A stretch of DNA of 64,000 nucleotides from Loktanella sp. IMCC34160. GTDB taxonomy: Bacteria > Pseudomonadota > Alphaproteobacteria > Rhodobacterales > Rhodobacteraceae. The translations under genes and the position numbers were made by a program. The notes below the pieces were generated by a model. The model worked only from the letters and a program-made list of their open reading frames with translations, did no database searches and was not told the origin of the DNA. Shown here piece after piece: positions 1-9,351 of the stretch. The stretch covers positions 434,001-498,000 of the forward strand of contig NZ_SELP01000001.1 of NCBI RefSeq assembly GCF_004145845.1, written 5' to 3'. The first letter of the stretch is position 1; each line of letters begins with the position of its first letter.

Positions 1-2032
1 GCGGTTTGGGCTGATCCTCGGTCGGTTCGCCACGCTGGACATAGGGGCCGAATCGGCCATCGCGCAGGCTGATCGGGTCGCCATTGTCATGGCCCAGAAG
101 CTTTCCATCCGGCCCAACCCCGTCACCCTCGGCGCCCGGGGGGCCGAAGGGGCGGGTATAACGGCATTCGGGGTAGTTAGAGCAGCCGATGAACGCCCCG
201 CCGGACCGGGCCGTGCGCATTGACAGGCGGCCAAGGCCACAGTTGGGGCACAGGCGCGGGTCCGATCCATCCTCGGTCGGGGGGAACAGGTGCGGCTCCA
301 GCACCTCGTTGATCTTTTCCAGAACGTCGGTGATCCGCAGTTCCGCGGTTTCCGCCAACGCGGCGGAAAAATCGCGCCAGAAGCGGCCCAACACGTCCTT
401 GTAGTTCACGTCGCCCGCGCTGACCTCGTCCAGCTCGTTTTCCAGACCGGCGGTAAAGTCGTAGCCCACGTAACGGCGGAAGTAGTTTTCAAGGAAGGCG
501 ATGACCAACCGGCCCTTATCCTGCGGAACCAACCGGCCCTTGTCCTTGGTCACATAATCGCGGTCCTGAATCGTGGTCACGATCGAGGCATAGGTGGACG
601 GGCGGCCGATCCCCAGTTCTTCCATCTTCTTGACCAGCGTCGCCTCGGTATAGCGGGGCGGCGGCTGGGTGAAATGCTGTTCGGGGTCGATCTTCTGCTT
701 CTTGGCCGGCTCGCCTGCGGCAAGCTGCGGCAGGCGTTTGTCGTCATCGTCGACCACGCTGTCGTCGCGGCCTTCCTCGTAGACCGCGATGAAGCCTTCG
801 AACTGGACGACCTGACCGGTGGCGCGCAGCACGACCTGCCCATCGGCGCTGCCGATATCGACGGTGGTGCGTTCCATCCGGGCGGCGGCCATCTGGCTGG
901 CGATGGTGCGCTTGTAGATCAGGTCATAGAGCTTGCGCTGATCCGCGTCGGAAATCTTCAGATCTTCGGCCGACCGCATCATATCCGTGGGGCGGATACA
1001 TTCGTGGGCTTCCTGCGCGTTCTTGGCCTTGTTCTTATACATCCGCGGGCTGTCCGGCAGATAGTTGTCGCCGAATTTCGCCTTGATCGCATCGCGGGCG
1101 GCCATCACCGCCTCGGGCGCCATGTCGATCCCGTCGGTCCGCATGTAGGTGATCAGCCCCGCCTCATACAGGCGCTGGGCGGCGGACATGGTCTGGCGCG
1201 CGCCCATGCCGAACTTGCGGCTGGCTTCCTGTTGCAGGGTCGAGGTCATGAAGGGCGGAGAGGGGTTCCGGCTGACCGGTTTCGCCTCGACCGATTGCAC
1301 GGTCAGGTCACGGCTGGTGATCGCCTGAACCGCCAGTTCGGCCTGTGTCGCGTCCTTGATGTCATGCTTGTCGAGCTTCTTGCCCGCCAGAACCGTCAGA
1401 CGCGCCTCAAACTCGGCCCCGCGCGGGTTTTGCAGGATCGCCTTGACGGTCCAGTATTCCTGCGCGCGGAATGCCTCGATCTCCATCTCGCGTTCGACGA
1501 TCAGGCGCAGACAGACCGACTGCACCCGGCCGGCCGATTTCGCGCCGGGCAGCTTGCGCCACAGGACCGGCGACAGGTTGAACCCCACCAGATAGTCCAG
1601 CGCGCGGCGGGCCAGGTAGGCCTCGACCAGCGGCGCATCGACCTGCCGGGGGTGCTTCATCGCCTCTTCGATGGCGGATTTGGTAATCGCGTTGAAGGTC
1701 ACCCGGCTGACGGCGGTGTCCTTCTTGATCGCCTTGCGCTTGGTCAGGGTCTCTTGCAGGTGCCAACTGATCGCCTCGCCCTCGCGGTCGGGGTCGGTGG
1801 CGAGGATCAGGGCGTTGTCATCTTTCAGCGCGTCGGCGATGGCCTTCACATGCTTTTTTGAATCATTCGCCACCTCCCAGATCATCTCGAATCCGTTGTC
1901 GGGATCGACCGATCCGTCCTTCGGGGGCAGGTCGCGGACGTGTCCGTAAGAGGCCAGAACCGTATAGTCGGATCCCAGATACTTGTTGATTGTCTTGGCC
2001 TTAGCCGGGGATTCGACGACGACAACGGGCAT
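1..2032 (-). CDS. topA: DNA topoisomerase I, C-terminus cut by window edge
   Basis: Type IA topoisomerase that relaxes negatively supercoiled DNA through a 5'-phosphotyrosine intermediate in the cytoplasm. The reading frame starts MPVVVVESPAKAKTI at 2032, the usual TOPRIM start. The TOPRIM acidic motif DPDREGEAISWH is near residue 100, and the catalytic tyrosine lies in ITYMRTDG (about Tyr296). A C4 zinc motif (CPNC then CSNYPEC) lies near residues 592-625. About 677 residues are visible and the frame runs off base 1, so the C-terminal tail is missing. It sits just downstream of dprA on the same strand, an order often seen in bacteria. The long opposite-strand frame at 290-1861 is a shadow. 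Confidence 0.97.
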   Translation of the reverse strand, partial: MPVVVVESPAKAKTINKYLGSDYTVLASYGHVRDLPPKDGSVDPDNGFEMIWEVANDSKKHVKAIADALKDDNALILATDPDREGEAISWHLQETLTKRKAIKKDTAVSRVTFNAITKSAIEEAMKHPRQVDAPLVEAYLARRALDYLVGFNLSPVLWRKLPGAKSAGRVQSVCLRLIVEREMEIEAFRAQEYWTVKAILQNPRGAEFEARLTVLAGKKLDKHDIKDATQAELAVQAITSRDLTVQSVEAKPVSRNPSPPFMTSTLQQEASRKFGMGARQTMSAAQRLYEAGLITYMRTDGIDMAPEAVMAARDAIKAKFGDNYLPDSPRMYKNKAKNAQEAHECIRPTDMMRSAEDLKISDADQRKLYDLIYKRTIASQMAAARMERTTVDIGSADGQVVLRATGQVVQFEGFIAVYEEGRDDSVVDDDDKRLPQLAAGEPAKKQKIDPEQHFTQPPPRYTEATLVKKMEELGIGRPSTYASIVTTIQDRDYVTKDKGRLVPQDKGRLVIAFLENYFRRYVGYDFTAGLENELDEVSAGDVNYKDVLGRFWRDFSAALAETAELRITDVLEKINEVLEPHLFPPTEDGSDPRLCPNCGLGRLSMRTARSGGAFIGCSNYPECRYTRPFGPPGAEGDGVGPDGKLLGHDNGDPISLRDGRFGPYVQRGEPTEDQPKP

Positions 2033-2173
2033 GGGATTCCTTGGAAACTGGCTGGGACACTATGGCGGCGGAACATGTGGGACGCCGGGGGGCATTGTCA
2101 ATGTGCCCATCCAACCAATGCGTCGGGGGACGGTATTTTCCCCCTCCGTCGCGGCCAGTTTCGGGGTGAGGCC

Positions 2174-3328
2174 CTAGTCCACCCGGGCCAGAAGCCCGCC
2201 CGCCTGCCGGGTGATCCGACCGTCAAGTTCAAGGTCGACCAGAACCGGGGCGACAGCGGTCGCCGGGGCGGAAAGATCGCGGATCAACTGGTCTTCGGCC
2301 ACGGGCGATGGGCCGAGCCGGTCAAGGATTAGCTGATGCAGGGCGGCGGTCTGGCGCAGGGTCCGCTTGGGCGCGGGCGGCGGCGTTTCGGGCCGGGGGG
2401 GCGGTGCCGCCTGAAGCGGCAGTGCAGGCTGGGCCGGGTCGCCAAGGACTGCGATCACGTCCTCGGCCCCGCGGATCAGGGTGGCCCCGTCACGGATCAG
2501 CCGGTTGCACCCGGCGGCGCGCGCATCGAAGGGGTGGCCGGGAATGGCCAGAACCTCGCGTCCCAGTGCCAGCGCGGCGTCGGCGGTGATCAGGCTGCCG
2601 GACCGCGCGGCGGCTTCGACCACCACAAGCCCCTGCGCCAGCCCGGCGATGATCCGGTTGCGGGCCGGGAAATGGCGCGCCTGAGGCTGCAGGCCCATCG
2701 GCTGCTCCGACAGGATCAGACCCTGTTTGGCGATGTCATGGTGCAGATCGGTGTTTTCGCTGGGGTAGATCACATCGACCCCGCCCGCGACCACGCCGAT
2801 GGTGCCAAGGGGCAGGGCAGCGGCATGGGCGGCGGCATCGACCCCGCGGGCAAGGCCCGACACGACGACGAACCCGGCCTCTGACAAGTCGGCGGCCAAT
2901 TTTCGGGCGGTGCGGGTGCCAAGGGACGAGGCGTTCCGCGCCCCCACCATCGCCAGCATCGGCCGGGACAGAAGCGCCGGATCGCCCCGCGACCACAGCA
3001 TCGGCGGCGCGTCATCCAGCGCGGCAAGGGCTGCGGGATAACCCGGTTCGCCCCGGCAGATGAGCCGCGCCCCAGCGGCCCGCGCGGCGCGCAATTCGGC
3101 GGCGATCACACCTTCGGGGCAGGGGGCATAGTCGGCCACGCCAGCGGCACGGGCCACCCCGGGCAATGCGGCAAGCGCATCCTGGGCCGTCCCGTGTTCG
3201 CTGAGGAGGCGATAGAATGTCATCACGCCAACCCGGCGCGAGCGCAGCAGGCGAAGCCACGAGAACCGATCGTCTTCCGTGGTGGGTGGGAGTGGGGGGT
3301 GAGTGGAAGAAGGGTGTTCTTCGGTCAT
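2174..3328 (-). CDS. dprA: DNA-processing protein DprA (Smf)
   Basis: Loads RecA onto incoming single-stranded DNA during transformation; in Rhodobacter it also serves recipients of gene transfer agents. The 384-residue product has an N-terminal helical (SAM-like) part, then the Rossmann-like DprA domain with VGARNASSLGTR near residue 130, SGLARGVDAAAH, and PARNRIIAGL. A C-terminal winged-helix-like segment (LILDRLGPSPVAEDQLI) follows. The length is normal for the family. The first ~20 residues are proline/threonine-rich and could be an over-long start, but no better start is obvious. A CtrA-like site lies about 46 bases upstream. Confidence 0.95.
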   Translation of the reverse strand: MTEEHPSSTHPPLPPTTEDDRFSWLRLLRSRRVGVMTFYRLLSEHGTAQDALAALPGVARAAGVADYAPCPEGVIAAELRAARAAGARLICRGEPGYPAALAALDDAPPMLWSRGDPALLSRPMLAMVGARNASSLGTRTARKLAADLSEAGFVVVSGLARGVDAAAHAAALPLGTIGVVAGGVDVIYPSENTDLHHDIAKQGLILSEQPMGLQPQARHFPARNRIIAGLAQGLVVVEAAARSGSLITADAALALGREVLAIPGHPFDARAAGCNRLIRDGATLIRGAEDVIAVLGDPAQPALPLQAAPPPRPETPPPAPKRTLRQTAALHQLILDRLGPSPVAEDQLIRDLSAPATAVAPVLVDLELDGRITRQAGGLLARVD

Positions 3329-3373
3329 CCGTGTCTCCGCCTGTTGCTAAGAACAGGTGTAGATTCGGAATGG

Positions 3374-3388
3374 TTAACCGGCGGTAAA
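3374..3388 (-). promoter_or_regulatory. Possible CtrA half-site pair upstream of dprA
   Basis: Read on the minus strand the bases are TTTA-N7-TTAA, one mismatch from the CtrA consensus TTAA-N7-TTAA. The site is about 46 bases upstream of the dprA start codon, where a -35 region could be. CtrA control of dprA is known in Rhodobacter capsulatus. A motif this short in one place could also be chance. Confidence 0.35.
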
Positions 3389-3426
3389 GCTGACCCGGAA
3401 ATGCCGAAAAACTTTTAGGGGCCGTT

Positions 3427-4848
3427 TCAGGCCGCCGCCCCACCCACTGTCAGCCCGCCGATCAACAGGCTGGGTTGGCCCACGCCCACCGGCACCCATT
3501 GCCCCGCCTTGCCGCAATTGCCGATACCCGGATCCAGCGCCATGTCGTTGCCGATCCCACGGATCTGCTTCATCGCCGTGGCCCCGTCGCCGATCAGGGT
3601 CGCGCCCTTGACCGGGGCACCGATGACCCCGTTCTTCACGCGGTAGGCCTCGGTGCAGGAAAAGACGAACTTGCCGTTGGTGATGTCCACTTGTCCACCG
3701 CCAAAGCCCACCGCATAGATCCCGTCCTTCAGGTCCGCGACTAGGCTGGCCGGGTCGGCAGAGCCGCCCAGCATGTAGGTGTTGGTCATCCGGGGCATCG
3801 GGATATGGGCATAGCTTTCGCGCCGTCCGTTGCCGGTTGGGTCGACCCCCATGAGCCGGGCGTTCTGCCGGTCCTGCATGTAGCCCACCAGAATGCCATC
3901 TTCGATCAGGACGTTCTTGCCCGAAGGCGTGCCTTCGTCGTCCACGGTGATCGACCCGCGCCGGTCGGGAATGGTGCCATCGTCCAGAACGGTCACGCCC
4001 TTTGCCGCGACCTGCTGGCCCATCAGCCCGGCAAAGGCGGAACTGCCCTTGCGGTTGAAATCCCCCTCAAGCCCGTGGCCAACGGCCTCGTGCAGCAGGA
4101 TACCGGGCCAGCCGGGCCCAAGGACCACGTCCATGACGCCCGCCGGGGCGGCTTCGGCGTCAAGGTTCACCAGCGCGATGCGCAGCGCCTCGCGCACCTG
4201 CGCCTCCCACGTTTCGCGGCGGATCAGGCCGGACAGGTCGGTGCGCCCGCCGCCGCCCGCGCTGCCGGATTCGCGGCGTCCGCCCTGCTCGACGATCACC
4301 GAGACATTCAGCCGGGCCATCGGGCGGGTGTCGGTGACCAGCTGCCCGTCGGGCCGCAGGATCACCACCTCCTGATGCGAGGCAGCCAGATTGGCCGACA
4401 CCTGCACCACGCGCGGGTCCAGCCCGCGGGCAAAGGCGTCGATCTCGCGCAAGACGTCGATCTTGGCGGGGAAGGTCGCGGCCAGCATCGGGTCGGCGTC
4501 GCTGTAAAGCCTGCGGTTGGTGGATTTCGGGCCGGGGGCCATGATCCCGCCACCATCCCCCACGGCAAGCCGCGCCGTGGCAACCGCGCGGGCAAGGCTG
4601 TGTTCGTCAATGGTGGTGGAATGGGCATAGCCGGCGGTTTCGCCACGCACCGCCCGCAGGCCGAACCCTTCGGAGGCGTCGAAACTTGCCGTGCGCAGCC
4701 GGCCATCGTCAAAGGCCAGCATTTCCGACTTGCGGCGTTCAAGGAACAATTCACCGTCATCCGCGCCCGCGGTCGCCTCCTGAACGAGTCTCAGGGCGGT
4801 TTCGCGGTCCAAATTCGTCTCGAACGGGCGGAACGGGTCTGTTGTCAT
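3427..4848 (-). CDS. tldD: Metalloprotease TldD
   Basis: Zinc peptidase of the TldD/PmbA family, which with TldE degrades unfolded peptides and matures some modified peptides. The 473-residue product carries the family's zinc motif [12 protein letters not shown] with HExxxH at about residues 253-258. A C-terminal cysteine-containing segment ([17 protein letters not shown]) and the [17 protein letters not shown] region are typical of TldD. No tldE/pmbA partner is in the window. It is divergent from ctaC, with 185 bases between them that hold an FNR-type box close to the tldD start. Confidence 0.95.
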   Translation of the reverse strand: MTTDPFRPFETNLDRETALRLVQEATAGADDGELFLERRKSEMLAFDDGRLRTASFDASEGFGLRAVRGETAGYAHSTTIDEHSLARAVATARLAVGDGGGIMAPGPKSTNRRLYSDADPMLAATFPAKIDVLREIDAFARGLDPRVVQVSANLAASHQEVVILRPDGQLVTDTRPMARLNVSVIVEQGGRRESGSAGGGGRTDLSGLIRRETWEAQVREALRIALVNLDAEAAPAGVMDVVLGPGWPGILLHEAVGHGLEGDFNRKGSSAFAGLMGQQVAAKGVTVLDDGTIPDRRGSITVDDEGTPSGKNVLIEDGILVGYMQDRQNARLMGVDPTGNGRRESYAHIPMPRMTNTYMLGGSADPASLVADLKDGIYAVGFGGGQVDITNGKFVFSCTEAYRVKNGVIGAPVKGATLIGDGATAMKQIRGIGNDMALDPGIGNCGKAGQWVPVGVGQPSLLIGGLTVGGAAA

Positions 4849-4871
4849 GGCGTTTTTTCCTATGCGCGGCG

Positions 4872-4885
4872 TTGATCTGGGTCAA
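4872..4885. promoter_or_regulatory. FNR/FnrL-type box between tldD and ctaC
   Basis: TTGATCTGGGTCAA fits the FNR-family consensus TTGAT-N4-ATCAA with one change. Its centre is about 30 bases from the tldD start codon and 155 bases from the ctaC start. FnrL-type regulators adjust terminal oxidase genes to oxygen in Rhodobacteraceae, so control of ctaC is plausible; closeness to tldD suggests repression or control of that gene. Promoter positions are not known. Confidence 0.6.
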
Positions 4886-5033
4886 AAAGCGCCCTTTTGC
4901 CGCAATTGGAGTTCTTGAGTTGTCTGTCAGGATATGGGACATGCTTTCCCGGATACAACGGGATTCCATGCCCTTCTGTCGGCATGGCTGTCTCAGGGAC
5001 GCGGCGATGATGCCGAAAAGAACAGGGTATGAC

Positions 5034-5864
5034 ATGCGACTGACCAACCTCGTCTCCAGGCTTTCGGCGACCGCCGGGCTGATTCTCGCAGGCGCCGCCG
5101 CTTTTGCGCAGGACGTGACGCAAGACCTTCCGATCGTGGGGGCCCCGAAAGAACAAGGCATCGGCTTCCAGCCCGCCGCGACCGAACTGGCGCGCGACCT
5201 TCAGTGGCTGGACGGGATGATCCTGACCATCATCACCTGCATCACGCTTTTCGTCGTGGCGCTGCTGGCCTATGTGATCCTGCGCTACAACAGCCGGGTC
5301 AACAAAACGCCCGCGACCTTCACCCATAACTCGCCGCTGGAAGTGGCTTGGACCATCGTTCCGATCGTCATTCTGGTCTTTATCGGTGCCTTCTCGCTTC
5401 CGGTTCTGTTCAAGCAGCAGGAAATTCCCGAAGGCGACATCCACATCAAGGTGATCGGCTACCAGTGGTACTGGGGCTATGAATACACCGACGAAGGCAT
5501 CGCCTTTGAAAGCTTCATGCTGCAGGAAGACGAGATGGAAGAGTTCGGCTACAGCCAGGCGGAATACCGTCTTGCCACCGATACCGCCGTCGTCGTTCCC
5601 GTGGGCAAGACCATCGTGATGACCGTAACCGCCGACCCGGCAGGCGTGATCCACTCCTGGACCATTCCGGCCTTCGGCGTGAAGCAGGACGCCGTCCCGG
5701 GCCGCAACGCCCACCTGTGGTTCAACGCCGAACGCGAAGGCATCTATTTCGGCCAGTGTTCCGAACTCTGCGGCAAGGACCACGCCTATATGCCGATCAC
5801 CGTGAAAGTGGTCAGCGAAGAGGCCTATGCCGAATGGCTGGCCGCGAACGGCGCCGGCGCCTGA
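5034..5864 (+). CDS. ctaC: Cytochrome c oxidase subunit II (CuA subunit)
   Basis: Accepts electrons from cytochrome c at the dinuclear CuA centre of aa3-type oxidase. The 276-residue product starts with a signal peptide ending near AAAFA/Q (cleavage about residue 25), has two membrane helices (about 62-84 and 105-127), and a periplasmic cupredoxin domain. CuA ligands are visible: His207 in HSW and Cys242, Glu244, Cys246, His250 and Met253 in the [12 protein letters not shown] segment. The aromatic electron-entry motif YQWYWGYEY is intact. The start at 5034 is preferred over upstream in-frame ATGs because it gives a standard signal peptide. The subunit I gene is not in the window. Confidence 0.97.
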   Translation: MRLTNLVSRLSATAGLILAGAAAFAQDVTQDLPIVGAPKEQGIGFQPAATELARDLQWLDGMILTIITCITLFVVALLAYVILRYNSRVNKTPATFTHNSPLEVAWTIVPIVILVFIGAFSLPVLFKQQEIPEGDIHIKVIGYQWYWGYEYTDEGIAFESFMLQEDEMEEFGYSQAEYRLATDTAVVVPVGKTIVMTVTADPAGVIHSWTIPAFGVKQDAVPGRNAHLWFNAEREGIYFGQCSELCGKDHAYMPITVKVVSEEAYAEWLAANGAGA

Positions 5865-5975
5865 TCGTGACACGGGCGGCCTGATACCCGGGCCGCCTGC
5901 GACGCCTTGGCGCGCTGACCTTCGGGCTGGCGCGCTATCTTCACCGGGGACAGCCCCCGGACTGATGGACAAGAC

Positions 5976-6911
5976 ATGACCGACGCAAGCCTGCAAGATA
6001 CGACCTACGAGGCCAGCATGGGTGATTATTTCGCCCTGCTGAAGCCGCGCGTGATGTCGCTTGTGGTCTTCACGGCGCTGGCGGGCCTGTTCGTGGCCCC
6101 GGTGCCGGTGCATCCCTTCATCGCTTTTGTCGGCATCCTGTGCATCGCTGTCGGGGCAGGGGCCTCTGCCGCGCTGAACATGTGGTGGGATGCGGACATC
6201 GACCGGATCATGAAACGGACCGTCGGCCGCCCGATCCCCTCGGGCCGGGTCCAGCCGGAAGAGGCGCTGGCCATCGGGCTGGCCCTGTCCGGCTTCTCGG
6301 TCGTGCTGCTGGGGCTGGCTGCCAATTGGCTCGCCGCCGGGCTTCTGGCCTTCACCATCTTCTTTTACGCCGTGGTCTATACGATCTGGCTGAAACGCTC
6401 GACGCCGCAGAACATTGTGATCGGCGGGCTGTCGGGGGCGCTGCCGCCGATGATCGGCTGGGCCGTGGCCACCGGAACCGTCACCGTTGAATCGGCGCTG
6501 ATGGTCGCGCTGATCTTCATGTGGACCCCGCCGCATTTCTGGTCGCTGGCGATCTTCGTGAAGTCCGACTATGGCCGCGCCGGTGTGCCGATGCTGACCG
6601 AAACCCACGGGCGGCGGGTGACCCGCAATCATATCCTTGGTTACATGGTCGCGCTTGTGCCGGTGTCGCTGGCCATCGCGTTTACCTCGATCGGCGGCCC
6701 TATTTACCTTGTGACCGCCGTGGCGCTGAACCTGTGGTTTGGCAAGGCCTGCTACGATGTCTGGGCCCGTGCCTCGGAGGACGAGGCAGAGGCGGATCGC
6801 TTTGCGCTGGAGCGCCGCGCGTTCAAAGTATCGCTGGCCTATCTGTTCCTGCATTTCACCGCGCTGATGGCCGAGGCCGCGCTGCGTGGCGTAGGCTTTG
6901 GGGGCTGGTAA
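5976..6911 (+). CDS. ctaB: Protohaem IX farnesyltransferase (haem O synthase)
   Basis: Integral membrane prenyltransferase that adds a farnesyl group to haem B, giving haem O, the precursor of haem A for aa3 oxidase. The 311-residue UbiA-family protein shows the first aspartate-rich motif in NMWWDADIDRIMKRT (about residues 68-82) and about nine hydrophobic helices, with the conserved MWTPPHFWSLAI segment near residue 185. It follows ctaC by about 110 bases, which contain a GGCGGCC/GGCCGCC hairpin without a T-run. It is immediately followed by a small membrane protein and ctaG, so one assembly operon is likely. Confidence 0.97.
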   Translation: MTDASLQDTTYEASMGDYFALLKPRVMSLVVFTALAGLFVAPVPVHPFIAFVGILCIAVGAGASAALNMWWDADIDRIMKRTVGRPIPSGRVQPEEALAIGLALSGFSVVLLGLAANWLAAGLLAFTIFFYAVVYTIWLKRSTPQNIVIGGLSGALPPMIGWAVATGTVTVESALMVALIFMWTPPHFWSLAIFVKSDYGRAGVPMLTETHGRRVTRNHILGYMVALVPVSLAIAFTSIGGPIYLVTAVALNLWFGKACYDVWARASEDEAEADRFALERRAFKVSLAYLFLHFTALMAEAALRGVGFGGW

Positions 6912-6912
6912 G

Positions 6913-7125
6913 ATGGCAATCAAGGTCGAACATGAACTGCACGAACGGCGCAAGGGCCGCAACATCGGCCTGCTTTTGCTGCTGATCGGCTTTGTCGGGA
7001 TCGTCTTTGGGCTGACCGTGGTCAAGGTGCTGCAACTGGGCGAGGCGGGGAAATTCGAACGCTTCGACCATGTCGCCCGACCGCAGCTTGAACCTGCAAC
7101 TCAATCGACGGAGGGCTCTGAATGA
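6913..7125 (+). CDS. Small single-pass protein of the cta operon
   Basis: A 70-residue protein with a charged N-terminus (KVEHELHERRKGRN), one hydrophobic helix at about residues 18-40, and a short polar tail. It sits between ctaB and ctaG, one base after the ctaB stop, and overlaps ctaG by ATGA, so its translation is tied to both. Small single-pass proteins occur at this place in other Rhodobacteraceae cta operons, which suggests a role in oxidase assembly or stability; that role is inferred from position only. Confidence 0.85.
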   Translation: MAIKVEHELHERRKGRNIGLLLLLIGFVGIVFGLTVVKVLQLGEAGKFERFDHVARPQLEPATQSTEGSE

Positions 7126-7724
7126 AGATTTTCGGAAAAACCGTTGAAGGGCCGCAGAAGACCGTACTGCAACTTGTCAGCGTTGTGCTTCTGATGGGCG
7201 GGCTGGCCTGGGCCTCGGTGCCGTTTTACAACTGGTTCTGCCGGGTCACGGGCTTTGGCGGCGTCCCGAACGTGGCCGAGCGGGGCAGCGACGTGGTTCT
7301 GGATCAGGAAATCACGATCCGCTTCGATGCGTCGATCGAACGCGACATGCCCTGGACCTTTGAACCGGTCGAACGGGAAATGACCGTGAAGATCGGGCAG
7401 ACCGCGCTGGCCTTCTATCGGGCGACGAACACGACCGATGTGCCGGTGGCCGGACAGGCTGCCTATAACGTCACGCCCTATCAGGCGGGGCAGTTTTTCG
7501 ACAAGATCGAATGCTTCTGCTTCACCGAACAGGTGCTGCAGCCGGGCGAAACGGCGATGATGCCGGTCAGCTTTTTCGTTGACCCGGCCATCGTGGACGA
7601 CCGCGAAGGCAAATACATCCACACGATCACGCTGGGATACACTTTCTACCAGATCGACCTGCCGGAAGAAGAACAGCAGGCCGCTTTGACAAACGTGGCG
7701 CCAGCCGCCATAGAAACGAACTAG
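7122..7724 (+). CDS. ctaG: Cytochrome c oxidase assembly protein CtaG/Cox11
   Basis: Copper chaperone that delivers Cu(I) to the CuB site of subunit I. The 200-residue protein has one N-terminal membrane helix (about 14-36) and a periplasmic immunoglobulin-like domain. The copper-binding motif ECFCFTEQ lies near residue 128, preceded by the [12 protein letters not shown]-like segment (here [12 protein letters not shown]) found in this family. The length is normal. It overlaps the upstream small gene by four bases and is 26 bases from ctaE. Confidence 0.97.
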   Translation: MKIFGKTVEGPQKTVLQLVSVVLLMGGLAWASVPFYNWFCRVTGFGGVPNVAERGSDVVLDQEITIRFDASIERDMPWTFEPVEREMTVKIGQTALAFYRATNTTDVPVAGQAAYNVTPYQAGQFFDKIECFCFTEQVLQPGETAMMPVSFFVDPAIVDDREGKYIHTITLGYTFYQIDLPEEEQQAALTNVAPAAIETN

Positions 7725-7750
7725 GGACCAAGCCGCAGGGAACGACCGAC

Positions 7751-8566
7751 ATGGCTCACGAAAAGAACCACGACTACCACATTCTACCGCCTTCGATCTG
7801 GCCGTTCACCGGCGCCATCGGGGCCTTCATCATGCTGTTCGGCGCCGTGCTGTGGATGTCTCCGCAGGCCTCGTCCAACCAGCCCTACGTCTTCCTGATC
7901 GGCCTTGCCCTGGTGCTCTACACCATGTTCGCCTGGTGGTCGGATGTCGTGTCCGAAGGCGAAGGCGGCGTTGACCATACCCCGGTCGTTCAGATCGGTC
8001 TGAAGTATGGCTTCATCCTCTTCATCATGTCCGAGGTGATGTTCTTCTTCGCCTGGTTCTGGAGCTTCTTCAAACACGCCATGTACCCGATGGGGCCGGA
8101 AAGCCCGGCGGTCGATGGCGTCTGGCCGCCGGCCGGCATCGAAACCTTCGATCCGTGGCACCTGCCGCTGATGAACACCCTGATCCTGCTTCTGTCCGGC
8201 TGTGCCGCGACCTGGGCGCACCACGCGCTGGTGCATGAAAACAACCGCCGCGACATCAAGCAGGGGCTGATCCTAGCGGTGCTGCTGGGCGTGCTGTTCA
8301 CGTTCTTCCAGGCCTACGAATACAGCCACGCGGCCTTTGGCCTGTCGGGCAACATCTATGGCGCCAACTTCTTCATGGCGACCGGTTTCCACGGCTTCCA
8401 CGTGATCATCGGCACCATCTTCCTGCTGGTCTGCCTGATCCGCGTGCAGCGCGGCCACTTCACCCAGCAGCAGCACGTCGGCTTCGAGGCCGCCGCCTGG
8501 TACTGGCACTTCGTGGACGTTGTCTGGCTGTTCCTCTTCGCTGCCGTCTACATCTGGGGCGGCTAA
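7751..8566 (+). CDS. ctaE: Cytochrome c oxidase subunit III
   Basis: Seven-helix core subunit of the aa3 oxidase that stabilises subunit I and its proton-uptake path. The 271-residue product begins [18 protein letters not shown]. It carries family hallmarks such as the glutamate-containing [14 protein letters not shown] stretch, [12 protein letters not shown] and the C-terminal [14 protein letters not shown]. The length matches Paracoccus/Rhodobacter subunit III. It is followed by a strong hairpin before the SURF1 gene, so much of the oxidase transcript may end there. Confidence 0.97.
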   Translation: MAHEKNHDYHILPPSIWPFTGAIGAFIMLFGAVLWMSPQASSNQPYVFLIGLALVLYTMFAWWSDVVSEGEGGVDHTPVVQIGLKYGFILFIMSEVMFFFAWFWSFFKHAMYPMGPESPAVDGVWPPAGIETFDPWHLPLMNTLILLLSGCAATWAHHALVHENNRRDIKQGLILAVLLGVLFTFFQAYEYSHAAFGLSGNIYGANFFMATGFHGFHVIIGTIFLLVCLIRVQRGHFTQQQHVGFEAAAWYWHFVDVVWLFLFAAVYIWGG

Positions 8567-8612
8567 GCAGGCGCGGGGTTGACCCCGCCCCCGCTTTGAC
8601 AAACAACATCGG

Positions 8613-8646
8613 ACGCGCGGGGAACCTGCCCCGCGCGTTCCCTTTT
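8613..8646 (+). terminator. Hairpin after ctaE, likely (partial) terminator
   Basis: A perfect 10-bp stem (ACGCGCGGGG at 8613-8622 with CCCCGCGCGT at 8629-8638) and six-base loop are followed by TCCCTTTT. It lies between the ctaE stop and the SURF1 ribosome site. The T-run is weak, so it may only reduce read-through. Confidence 0.6.
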
Positions 8647-8667
8647 GAGAAGACAGGAGAAGCGACC

Positions 8668-9351
8668 ATGCGGCGCTTGTTCTTCCCGGTCCTGATGGGC
8701 GTTACCGGCTGCGCGGTCCTTCTGTGGCTGGGCACCTGGCAGCTGCAGCGGCTGGACTGGAAACTGGACCTTCTGGCCATGATGGACGCGCGGATCGCAC
8801 AGGATCCGGTGCCCCTGCCGGACAGTCCCGACTATGACACCCAGAACTACCTGTCGGTCCGGATGACCGGCGTGGCGGTCGGGCCGGAACACCGGGTGTT
8901 CACATCGGGCACCGCGATGGGGATCGGCTACCGGATCATCACCGCCTTTGAAACCACCGACGGGCGGCGCGTCCTGCTGGACCACGGCCTCTTGCCCGAG
9001 GCGCGCAAGGCCGAACCGCCGCTGCCGCAGGTCGACGTGGTCAACGAGGTGACAGGCAACCTGATCTGGCCGGACGACAAGACCTCCTCGACCCCCGATC
9101 CCGACCTTGCAAGCAACCTTTGGTATGCGCGGGATGTCACCGCCATGGCCGAGGTGCTGCAAACCGAACCGACCATGGTTGTCCTGCGGACCGCGTCGCA
9201 CCCGGACCCGCGTTTGACGCCGCTGCCCGTAGACACATTCGGGATCAAGAACGATCACCGTGAATATGCCATCACATGGTTCCTCTTGGCTCTGGTCTGG
9301 GCCGTGATGACCTTGTATCTGATCTATCGCATCCGCAGGGACGAAAACTAA
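8668..9351 (+). CDS. SURF1 family cytochrome oxidase assembly protein
   Basis: Helps insert haem A into subunit I of aa3 oxidase. The 227-residue protein has the SURF1 plan: an N-terminal membrane helix (about 4-22) followed by LGTWQLQRLDWK, a periplasmic domain, and a C-terminal helix (ITWFLLALVWAVMTLYLIYR). The start at 8668 is supported by AGGAGA eight bases upstream; an in-frame start at 8596 would run through the terminator hairpin. Its stop codon overlaps the thrC start by one base (TAATG), so the two are co-translated. Confidence 0.95.
   Translation: MRRLFFPVLMGVTGCAVLLWLGTWQLQRLDWKLDLLAMMDARIAQDPVPLPDSPDYDTQNYLSVRMTGVAVGPEHRVFTSGTAMGIGYRIITAFETTDGRRVLLDHGLLPEARKAEPPLPQVDVVNEVTGNLIWPDDKTSSTPDPDLASNLWYARDVTAMAEVLQTEPTMVVLRTASHPDPRLTPLPVDTFGIKNDHREYAITWFLLALVWAVMTLYLIYRIRRDEN

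Noticed and set aside
290-1861. Long plus-strand frame opposite topA
   Set aside because: It is antisense to the conserved topA frame and has no family features; GC-rich DNA often leaves such open frames.
4860-7025. 721-residue minus-strand frame over the cta genes
   Set aside because: It is the mirror of ctaC, ctaB and the small gene; the sequence is low-complexity His/Gly/Arg/Asp text typical of antisense frames.
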